A stretch of DNA of 16,142 nt. Origin: an uncultured Gammaproteobacteria bacterium. GTDB lineage: Bacteria; Pseudomonadota; Gammaproteobacteria; UBA9214. Each line of letters starts with the position of its first letter. The first letter of the stretch is position 1. Shown here one piece after another: positions 7,642-13,693 of this stretch. A program made the translations under genes and the position numbers. The stretch lies in assembly GCA_905480065.1 (NCBI GenBank), contig CAJQOV010000119.1, forward strand, positions 1 through 16,142, given 5' to 3'. The notes below the pieces were generated by a model. The model saw only the letters and a list, made by a program, of their open reading frames with translations. It was not told the DNA's origin and searched no databases.

Positions 7642-8927
7642 TGCGTGTTCGATACGCAATGCACGGTCTGTTGGCGGGTTGTCTGCTGGCAGCGAGTGCC
7701 ACACAGTGTCCGGCCTATCCCATCGACGGTTACGCGGACACCGGTATCGCCCGGCTGGAAGGTTTTCGACTGGCAAGGGAAGGCAAGGTGGCCGGCAATC
7801 GGCTAAAGCCGGGTGCTCTGCTCAATACCGACCAGGTGCAGCTGCGCATGCAGCAACATGCGGATTTGCAGTTGCCCGCGAGCGACGAACGCCTGACCCG
7901 CAAGATAAAAAATCTGCTGGGCGCCGAGGCAAAGCACTACAGCGTCAGCGTGCTGGATCTCAGTGACCCGGAGCATCCCGTACTGGCGGAACATAATCCG
8001 CTGACCCGCCGCAATCCCGGCAGTGTCGGCAAGTTGATGGTGGCGCTGGCGATATTCCAGACGCTCGCCGATCTGTATCCGGATGATATCGAGGCGCGCA
8101 AGCGGGTGCTGAAGAACACGCTGGTCACGGCGGATAGTTTCATCCGCACTGACCATCACAAGGTGCCGTTCTGGAACCCGGAGATCAATCGCATGCCGCG
8201 TCGTCCGCTGCAGGCGGGCGACACCGGCAACCTGTGGAGCTACCTGGACTGGGCGCTGTCGGCGAGTTCCAACGCGGCTGCCAGCATGGTGATCAGGGAG
8301 TTATTGCTGCTACGTCACTTCGGTACCGCCTACCCCGTGTCAGCGCAACAGCAGCAGGCGTTCTTGCATGACACCAGTCGCAGTGAACTCGGTGCGTTGT
8401 TGCTGGACAGCCTGCTCACGCCGGTCACCCGCAACGGGCTGGATGTGGACAAGCTGCGCCAGGGCAGTTTCTTTACCGCTGAGGGCAAGCGCCGTGTGCC
8501 GGGCACCAACAGCATCTCCACCACGCATGAACTGATGCGCTACCTGTTACTGCTGGAGCAGGGCAAGCTGGTTGATGCCTGGTCGAGTCTGCAGATCAAG
8601 CGGCTGATGTACATGACCCAGTGGCGTATTCGCTATGCATCTTCGCCGGCACTGAACGAGGCGGCGGTGTATTTCAAATCGGGATCGCTGTATCGCTGCA
8701 AGCCCGAGGAAGGCTATGAATGCAAGAAGTACCAGGGGAACGTGGAAAACCTGATGAACTCGGTGGCGATCGTGGAAGCGCCGGCGGGCGAACCGAAGCT
8801 GTTCTACCTGGTCGCGCTGACTTCCAATGTGCTGAAGAAGAACTCGGCAGTCGAGCACCAGACCTTCGCTACTCGGCTGCACCGCCTCTTGCAAGACTCG
8901 CGGTTCGCAACGGCTGCTGCAAAATAA
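7638..8927 (+). CDS. Exported serine hydrolase, PBP/class A beta-lactamase fold (paralogue 1)
   Basis: A 429-residue protein from ATG 7638 (a second ATG at 7641 and a GTG at 7632 are alternatives). It has an N-terminal signal sequence (RVRYAMHGLLAGCLLAASA); an LAGC lipobox-like motif with C15 lies early in it, so a lipoprotein is possible but less likely than simple export. The catalytic triad motifs of penicillin-recognising enzymes are present: S129-V-G-K132 (SxxK), S210-S-N212 (SxN) and K347-S-G349 (KTG-like). Residues just before the SxxK (LSDPEHPVLAEHN) match the corresponding part of the neighbouring minus-strand hydrolase (VTDPQHPLLAQVN), showing common ancestry. A C-terminal pair of cysteines (RCKPEEGYECKKY) may form a disulfide. 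Peptidoglycan peptidase or an unrelated periplasmic hydrolase role is inferred; true beta-lactamase activity is not supported. It overlaps the 3' end of the convergent paralogue by 59 bases. Confidence 0.87.
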   Translation: MMRVRYAMHGLLAGCLLAASATQCPAYPIDGYADTGIARLEGFRLAREGKVAGNRLKPGALLNTDQVQLRMQQHADLQLPASDERLTRKIKNLLGAEAKHYSVSVLDLSDPEHPVLAEHNPLTRRNPGSVGKLMVALAIFQTLADLYPDDIEARKRVLKNTLVTADSFIRTDHHKVPFWNPEINRMPRRPLQAGDTGNLWSYLDWALSASSNAAASMVIRELLLLRHFGTAYPVSAQQQQAFLHDTSRSELGALLLDSLLTPVTRNGLDVDKLRQGSFFTAEGKRRVPGTNSISTTHELMRYLLLLEQGKLVDAWSSLQIKRLMYMTQWRIRYASSPALNEAAVYFKSGSLYRCKPEEGYECKKYQGNVENLMNSVAIVEAPAGEPKLFYLVALTSNVLKKNSAVEHQTFATRLHRLLQDSRFATAAAK

Positions 8928-9786
8928 TGCCATCCAGTTCGTTGATCAGGTTCTTCAGCCAGTCGCCGCCCTTCGGACTCTGGGCGAGTGCGACGGCGAT
9001 ATAGGTACGACCATCATGCTCGACAATTGCACTGTCCGCATGCCAGTTGCGCCAGGTACCGGACTTGCGATAGATCTGCGCGTTCGGATGGGTGGTTTCC
9101 AGTCCCTTGACAAATTTATGATGAATGGCCGGATCGCCCATGATGGCCTTCATTTCACGGGACAGCTGCGGCGATACCAGTTGTCCGGTTTCCATCAGGT
9201 AATAAAAGCGCGCGACCTGAACGGCTGTGGCGCCATGCGAAAGATTGTGCAAAGGATCGCGCTGATAGGCCACGCCCTGCGCGTATTCCTTGCCGACCCA
9301 CAGGCCGCCGTTGTACTTCGTATCGTAAAGGCGATATTTCGGCGAGCGCAGCACGGTGTTGATATAATTGCGTCCCACTTTATTAATGAGAGTGGTGGCA
9401 GCCGTGTTGGAGGAGTGGCGGATCATGTCCGTCATCAGCTGGCGGTTCTCATCGTTCAGCTTGAGCTTGCCTTCATGAATGCGTTCAAACATCGCCAGCA
9501 GGATTGCGATTTTCGGCAGGCTGGCGGCATACATCATTGCATCGCCGTTGACCTGGGCCAGCAGCGGATGTTGCGGATCGGTGACATCAACCAGTGCAAT
9601 GGCAAGGTTGCCATCCTGCACAGCCGTATCAAGATTCATGCGCTTGATACGCTTCTCGAGCTGTTTCTGCAGCGTCGGATTGTTGGCGTTTCGCAGGTTG
9701 GGGAAGGCAGTTTGCGCAGAAGCGGCTTGAACGGTAACAATAATTCCGATGGATAGAGCCAATGCCTTGAGTGCAGCATTCAGCAT
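8869..9786 (-). CDS. Exported serine hydrolase, PBP/class A beta-lactamase fold (paralogue 2)
   Basis: A 305-residue protein with a clear signal peptide (hydrophobic core LALSIGIIVTV, cut after ASA at residue 24). Motifs are S89-L-P-K92 (SxxK), S125-S-N127 (SxN) and K241-S-G243 (KTG-like). The start is well supported by GGAGGT six bases before the ATG. The SxxK-to-SxN spacing is 36 residues, much shorter than the 60 of classical class A beta-lactamases and than the 81 in the plus-strand paralogue, so these are members of a broader serine hydrolase family. The last 19 or so residues (from about IILQQP) lie in the 59-base overlap with the convergent hydrolase gene. It is divergent from the nucleotide-carrier-like gene with only 33 bases between starts. 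The product acts in the periplasm; substrate unknown. Confidence 0.88.
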   Translation of the reverse strand: MLNAALKALALSIGIIVTVQAASAQTAFPNLRNANNPTLQKQLEKRIKRMNLDTAVQDGNLAIALVDVTDPQHPLLAQVNGDAMMYAASLPKIAILLAMFERIHEGKLKLNDENRQLMTDMIRHSSNTAATTLINKVGRNYINTVLRSPKYRLYDTKYNGGLWVGKEYAQGVAYQRDPLHNLSHGATAVQVARFYYLMETGQLVSPQLSREMKAIMGDPAIHHKFVKGLETTHPNAQIYRKSGTWRNWHADSAIVEHDGRTYIAVALAQSPKGGDWLKNLINELDGIILQQPLRTASLARGGAAE

Positions 9787-9792
9787 GCTTGA

Positions 9793-9798
9793 CCTCCA
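9793..9798 (-). promoter_or_regulatory. Strong ribosome binding site of serine hydrolase 2
   Basis: Read on the minus strand, GGAGGT lies six bases before the ATG at 9786. It fixes the start of the 305-residue hydrolase and contrasts with the weak sites of most neighbouring genes. Confidence 0.7.
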
Positions 9799-9819
9799 GT
9801 GCCCGGATAAACAGGCGCC

Positions 9820-9847
9820 ATGGTAACGGATAAAAAATATAAGTCAA
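9820..9847 (-). promoter_or_regulatory. Candidate sigma-70 promoter for serine hydrolase 2
   Basis: On the minus strand TTGACT (plus 9842-9847) and TACCAT (plus 9820-9825) are separated by 16 bases, with an AT-rich spacer. Transcription would begin near 9813 and give a leader of about 27 bases carrying the GGAGGT site. The promoter overlaps the first codons of the divergent carrier gene, so expression of the two may interfere or be co-regulated. Confidence 0.42.
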
Positions 9848-11133
9848 TGCTTATGAACTATAGTCGCACATTACTGGCAGGCCGTTGTGTGCTGCTGTTC
9901 ACAAATTTCTTCCTTATTATCGCCGCGCTGTATCACCTGAAACCGGCGAGTCGATCGCTGTTTATCAGTGCACTGGGCAGCGAGTACCTGCCGTACGTGT
10001 GGATTGCAACGGCACTGGTGCTGGCCGCAATCATCAGCCTCTATCATCGGCTGGTCGCACGCCATTCACGCATCAACGTGGTGCTCGGAACCTGTATCGT
10101 CATCATTGCCTGTCTGCTGTTGTTTTTTTTGCAGCTGGCTGACGGTGGTTTCATACAAGCCTTTGCGTTCTATATTTTTGTCGATGTGCTGAGCGTGATC
10201 CTGGTCGAGCAGTTCTGGAGTCTGACCAATACCATCTACGACACCGCGTCCGGCAAGCGCTGGTACGGGCTGATCGGGACTGGCGGATTGCTGGGCGGGG
10301 TGGCCGGCGGCAGCATGTCGAACATGTTCATTGCGCGATTCGGACTTGATACTATCGACCTGTTGCTGGTCGCTGCCGGGATCATTGCCGTACTCATGCT
10401 GCTGACCCTGCTCATGGGCCGGCTGGGCCTGTATGCCGAACACACGGGCGTACGTGACAACAACGGCAACAACGGCAACAAAGGGCACAACAGCGGGGAA
10501 TGGCGCACGATCCTCAAGCACCGCTACCTGTTCCTGATTGCGCTGATCCTGCTGCTGGCGCAGATGGTCGAACCGCTGGTCGAGTTCCAGTTCATGAAAG
10601 TGGTGGAGGCGAGTATTACCGACCGGGATGCCCGCACTGCCTACCTGGGCACTTTCTTCAGTTTGTTGAGCGGGGTTGCCATCGCCATCAACCTGTTCAT
10701 CACGCCACTGGTACATCGCTGGCTCGGTGCACTGGGGGGGCTGTTCGTACAACCGCTGGCGGTAATCGCAGGCAGTTTCTGGTACATGTCCCAGGCTACC
10801 TTGCAGGCCGGCGCGTTTCTCAAGATTTCCGACCGCGGCCTGTCCTATTCCATTAACCGGGCTTCGAAGGAGCTGTTATACGTTCCCATCGATCCGCTGC
10901 TGATCTTCCAGGCCAAGGCCTGGATCGACATGTTCGGTTATCGTCTGTTCAAGGTGCTGGGATCGCTGCTGATCCTGTTGCTGACGCAATGGTTGCCGTG
11001 GAGCATCGGGGCCGGTCAGCTCAGCTGGCTGGTGCTGGGCGTATGCATGGTATGGATGACGGTCCTGCTGCAACTGGGCCGCGAGTACCGGCGGATCGTC
11101 TCGAAAGCCGCCACCGTCAACGCGGCGGCATGA
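9820..11133 (+). CDS. ATP/ADP-translocase-like (NTT/TLC, MFS-type) membrane transporter
   Basis: A 437-residue polytopic membrane protein with about 11-12 hydrophobic segments. Segments resembling bacterial NTT/TLC proteins are YHLKPASRSLFISALGSEYL near the first membrane helix, FWSLTNTIYDTASGKRWYGL followed by a glycine-rich GTGGLLGGVAGG, and SKELLYVPIDPLLIFQAKAW from about residue 349, which corresponds to the family's late loop before the last helices. Known NTT proteins exchange ATP/ADP or take up nucleotides; free-living bacterial homologues are mostly uncharacterised. A cytoplasmic linker between the halves contains a 9-base tandem repeat (10459-10485) coding NNG NNG NKG. ATG 9820 is used because AGG lies upstream; ATG 9847 or 9853 would remove 9 or 11 residues. 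It is followed after 15 bases by the kinase gene, probably in one operon. Confidence 0.75.
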   Translation: MVTDKKYKSMLMNYSRTLLAGRCVLLFTNFFLIIAALYHLKPASRSLFISALGSEYLPYVWIATALVLAAIISLYHRLVARHSRINVVLGTCIVIIACLLLFFLQLADGGFIQAFAFYIFVDVLSVILVEQFWSLTNTIYDTASGKRWYGLIGTGGLLGGVAGGSMSNMFIARFGLDTIDLLLVAAGIIAVLMLLTLLMGRLGLYAEHTGVRDNNGNNGNKGHNSGEWRTILKHRYLFLIALILLLAQMVEPLVEFQFMKVVEASITDRDARTAYLGTFFSLLSGVAIAINLFITPLVHRWLGALGGLFVQPLAVIAGSFWYMSQATLQAGAFLKISDRGLSYSINRASKELLYVPIDPLLIFQAKAWIDMFGYRLFKVLGSLLILLLTQWLPWSIGAGQLSWLVLGVCMVWMTVLLQLGREYRRIVSKAATVNAAA

Positions 11134-11148
11134 ACGTGCGGCAGACCA

Positions 11149-12702
11149 ATGACCGATACCCTGCATAAACTGGTCGAGAGTCTGCAGCAGCCTGCCCTGT
11201 TTGCGCATCCGGTGACGCGTTTTGTAGTCATCGAGACGCATATCTCGATCATCCTGCTCACCGGCAGTTTTGCCTACAAATTCAAGAAGCCGGTAAATTT
11301 CGGCTTCCTGGATTTTTCCACGCTGGAAAAGCGCCGGCAGTGCTGCGCCGAGGAGCTGCGGCTCAATCGCCGGCTGGCGCCGGAACTGTATCTTGAGCTG
11401 GTGCCGGTCTGTGCCGGTCCCCGTTTTGGTGACGATGCGGAGGTGATCGAATACGCGGTGCGCATGCGCGAATTTGCGCAGCAGGCGCAGTTCGATCGCA
11501 TGCTGGATGATGGCCGGCTGACGCCTGCCCATATCGATGCACTGGCAACGCGCATCGCGGATTTTCATGCCGGCGTTGCCGTCGCCGGTCCGGCAACGGA
11601 ATTCGGCATGCCCGCGGCCGTACAGGCGCCGATGGAGGAAAACTTCACACAGATCCTGGGCATTTTGCAGGACCCGGACGAACGCAGGTGGCTGGCGCCC
11701 TTGCAGCAATGGACGCGGCAGACCGGCCAGCAGCTGCAGGCGGCGCTGCAGTTACGCAAGCAGGGCGGTTTCATCCGCGAGTGCCATGGCGATCTGCATC
11801 TGCGTAATGTCGCGCTGGTGGACGACGTGCCGCTGGCGTTTGACTGCATCGAGTTCAATGCCAACCTGCGCTGGATCGACATCATCAGCGAGGTGGCGTT
11901 CATGGTGATGGACCTGGATCATCGCGGCCAAGCCGCACTGGCCAGCCGCTTTCTGAATGCCTGGCTGGAACGCAGCGGGGACTATGCCGGCCTGGCACTG
12001 TTGCGTTATTACCTGGTGTATCGCGCCATGGTGCGCGCCAAGGTCGATTGCCTGCGTGCGCACCAGCCGGATGTGGCGGACGCGGAGCGTGTGGCGATCC
12101 TGCAGGATTATCATGCCTATCTCGAGCTGGCCGGCCGCTACACGCAATCCACTGCGCCGGTATTGCTGTTGATGCACGGCCTGTCGGGTTCCGGCAAGAC
12201 CACGGTCAGCCAGTTCCTGCTCGAGCAACTGCCGGCAATCCGCGTGCGTTCCGACATCGAACGCAAGCGCCTGCATGGACTGGCCGGTGATGCGCATACC
12301 GATGCGGGTATCGACCAGGGGATTTATGACCGCGCCGCCGGCGAGCGCACCTACCGGCAGCTGGCCACCCTGGCCGCTGCGCTACTGGATGCCGGTCACC
12401 ATGTCATTGTCGATGCTGCCTTCCTGCAGGCCAGTCAGCGTGAGCCGTTCCTCGAGCTGGCACGCAGCCGTGGTGTGCCTTGTTGCATCATCAATTGCCA
12501 GGCACCGGAAGCAGAATTGCGCCGGCGCATTATTGCCCGGCAGCGCGCGCGCAAGGATGCCTCCGAGGCCGGTATCCAGGTGCTGGAGAACCAGTTGCAA
12601 CATTACCAGCCGCCGGCTGCGGACGGGGCAACACTCCTTGCCACGGGCAGCGATGCGGCAGCCATGCGCGAGTTGCACGCCGCCTTGCGCGCTTACATGT
12701 AG
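11149..12702 (+). CDS. Two-domain kinase: aminoglycoside-phosphotransferase fold + P-loop (AAA/zeta-like) kinase
   Basis: A 517-residue fusion. The N-terminal half has APH-like elements: GSFAYKFKKPVNFGFLDF with the ATP-binding lysine, the catalytic loop CHGDLHLRN at 212-220 with D215, and the metal-binding AFDCIEFNANLRWIDIISE. The C-terminal half begins with a Walker A motif GLSGSGKTT at 344-352, followed by IRVRSDIERKRL and the VIVDAAFLQ strand typical of small P-loop kinases. The combination matches a widespread conserved bacterial family (COG2187 + COG0645 type) of unknown substrate; it is not an aminoglycoside-resistance enzyme by context. The gene follows the carrier by 15 bases. Its TAG stop lies inside a REP-like repeat (GTAGGAGCGG), so the repeat may have set the C-terminus. 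Confidence 0.88.
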   Translation: MTDTLHKLVESLQQPALFAHPVTRFVVIETHISIILLTGSFAYKFKKPVNFGFLDFSTLEKRRQCCAEELRLNRRLAPELYLELVPVCAGPRFGDDAEVIEYAVRMREFAQQAQFDRMLDDGRLTPAHIDALATRIADFHAGVAVAGPATEFGMPAAVQAPMEENFTQILGILQDPDERRWLAPLQQWTRQTGQQLQAALQLRKQGGFIRECHGDLHLRNVALVDDVPLAFDCIEFNANLRWIDIISEVAFMVMDLDHRGQAALASRFLNAWLERSGDYAGLALLRYYLVYRAMVRAKVDCLRAHQPDVADAERVAILQDYHAYLELAGRYTQSTAPVLLLMHGLSGSGKTTVSQFLLEQLPAIRVRSDIERKRLHGLAGDAHTDAGIDQGIYDRAAGERTYRQLATLAAALLDAGHHVIVDAAFLQASQREPFLELARSRGVPCCIINCQAPEAELRRRIIARQRARKDASEAGIQVLENQLQHYQPPAADGATLLATGSDAAAMRELHAALRAYM

Positions 12703-12767
12703 GAGCGGTCATCAACCGCGACTGGCCCTGTCGTGAAATTTATCGCGCTTGATAAGCGCTCCTGCAA
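12699..12767. repeat. REP-like element, copy 1 (complete)
   Basis: The element begins GTAGGAGCGGTCATCAACCG and ends with GCGCTCCTGCAA; its ends are near inverted repeats (GTAGGAGCG and GCGCTCCTGC) and an inner stem CGGTCATCAACCG is present. GTAGGAGCGG-type REPs are, to my knowledge, common in pseudomonads, xanthomonads and relatives. It overlaps the stop codon of the kinase gene. It may act as a transcription attenuator or mRNA 3'-end stabiliser. Confidence 0.75.
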
Positions 12768-12796
12768 CAGCGCATCTACGATGATCCCTTGCGCCT

Positions 12797-12836
12797 GTAG
12801 GAGCGGTCATCGACCGCGATCTGCTCTGCCGTGAAT
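12797..12836. repeat. REP-like element, copy 2 (left half)
   Basis: This repeats the first 40 or so bases of copy 1, with GTAGGAGCGGTCATCGACCG followed by a diverged CTGCTCTGCCGTGAAT part. The right half with CGCTCCTGC is absent. It lies 29 bases after copy 1 in the same orientation. Confidence 0.7.
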
Positions 12837-12865
12837 ACCCCCTCCAGGAATGAGGTGATGCGCCG

Positions 12866-12895
12866 TTCGCGCCGTTTTGCCGCATCACGTACAAT
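12866..12895 (+). promoter_or_regulatory. Weak candidate promoter of the Sel1 gene
   Basis: TACAAT at 12890-12895 is a good -10 hexamer; TTCGCG 18 bases upstream is a poor -35. Initiation near 12902 would give a leader of about 25 bases to ATG 12927, which supports that start. Confidence 0.3.
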
Positions 12896-12926
12896 CGTGT
12901 CTCCATTCATCCGGCCAGACACGTTC

Positions 12927-13241
12927 ATGACTGACAACAGCTATCTCAAGGATCTGATCCTGCTGCGTAACGATCCATCCAAGGTGCCTGCCGTCATGGA
13001 TGCCGCCCTGCGGGGCGAGGTGGATGCGCAGTACGCGCTGGGACTGATCTATGCCGAGGGTCGTGGCGTTCCCCTTGATCTGGCGCAGGCGCACTACTGG
13101 CTGTCGCAGGCAATAGCGCAGGGGGATCGCGATGCCGAGCTGCTGCGCAATATCGTCGGCAGCCAGATGACCGACGAGGAATATGAGGCGGCAAAGCGAT
13201 TGCGCTCAGGGCCCGGTTTGCGGCTGGTGGGACCTGAGTAA
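12927..13241 (+). CDS. Small Sel1-repeat (TPR-like) protein
   Basis: A 104-residue protein with one clear Sel1 repeat at about 30-65 (DAQYALGLIYAEGRGVPLDL then AQAHYWLSQAIAQGD), preceded by a diverged helical pair. Sel1 repeats mediate protein-protein contacts. There is no signal peptide with ATG 12927. The frame is open upstream to 12831, but that extension is arginine-rich, overlaps the end of the REP-like repeat, and would lie upstream of the best -10 box; hence the shorter start. The partner is unknown. Confidence 0.75.
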   Translation: MTDNSYLKDLILLRNDPSKVPAVMDAALRGEVDAQYALGLIYAEGRGVPLDLAQAHYWLSQAIAQGDRDAELLRNIVGSQMTDEEYEAAKRLRSGPGLRLVGPE

Positions 13242-13310
13242 CAGGAATGAAAGGTGTGAGCTGAATCCCTTCTGCTGAAGATACAACAAGAACCCGGGAG
13301 GTAGTCAATC

Positions 13311-13586
13311 GTGAATATTGTGCGCTGGATAATTCTGCTGGTGCTGCTTAATCTCGGGGGTTGCTCATTTGTAGCCACCTACAATCCGTCATTTGACGTT
13401 GAACTGGCAACCGTTCAATCGCGGCTGCCAGGCAAGGCGCTGATTTATACAACCAGTAGCGAGGGTGAATATGTGTTCGGTGGAAAACCGACCAGTTTTA
13501 CCGGAGGTGGTACCAATCTGGGTATACATCTTGGCGTGGAAAATAGGGGACAGACCACGTTTTCCGGCCAAGCCGAATCATTCTGA
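13311..13586 (+). CDS. Lipoprotein, C-terminally truncated by an inverted-repeat element
   Basis: A 91-residue frame with GTG start and a strong GGGAGG site (13296-13301) nine bases upstream. The N-terminus is a lipoprotein signal (hydrophobic WIILLVLLN and LGGC lipobox, C18). Residues 19-76 (FVATYNPSFDVELATVQSRL onward, including FGGKPTSFTGG) look like a normal periplasmic domain. The last 15 residues (ENRGQTTFSGQAESF) are encoded by the left arm of the inverted-repeat element, so the original C-terminus seems lost. Such lipoproteins usually run longer, by my recollection, but I cannot name the family. It may be a remnant. Confidence 0.6.
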   Translation: MNIVRWIILLVLLNLGGCSFVATYNPSFDVELATVQSRLPGKALIYTTSSEGEYVFGGKPTSFTGGGTNLGIHLGVENRGQTTFSGQAESF

Positions 13587-13622
13587 GCTCCGAAGTGGCC
13601 CGGGAAAACGTGGCCTGTCCCC
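13546..13622. repeat. Inverted-repeat element GGGGACAG...CGTTTTCC
   Basis: GGGGACAGACCACGTTTTCC (13546-13565) and its near-perfect reverse complement (13603-13622) agree at 19 of 20 bases around a 37-base loop. The flanking AAAA/TTTT bases extend the pairing slightly. I recall this motif as a frequent dispersed repeat in environmental proteobacteria, of the kind mobilised by REP-associated tyrosine transposases, none of which lies here. The strong hairpin could also serve as a bidirectional terminator between the convergent lipoprotein and phosphoglycerol transferase genes. Confidence 0.75.
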
Positions 13623-13693
13623 GTTTTCTCTAATTAGCGGGAATTGAGTCCTGGTGCGCTTCACAATCAGGTCATTACTGATATTTCCTGTGG

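Noticed and set aside
8869..9786. Antibiotic-resistance beta-lactamase
   Set aside because: The motifs show only the fold; motif spacing is abnormal and the context is not a resistance cassette.
10123..10130. Run of eight T bases as a possible frameshift site
   Set aside because: The carrier frame continues unbroken through the run with normal membrane-segment composition.
10459..10485. Three 9-base units (AACAACGGC-like) as a functional repeat
   Set aside because: They encode an asparagine/glycine linker in a cytoplasmic loop; slippage in a tolerant linker explains them.
11149..12702. Aminoglycoside-resistance phosphotransferase
   Set aside because: The APH-like half is fused to a P-loop kinase as in a conserved housekeeping-type family; no mobile context is present.
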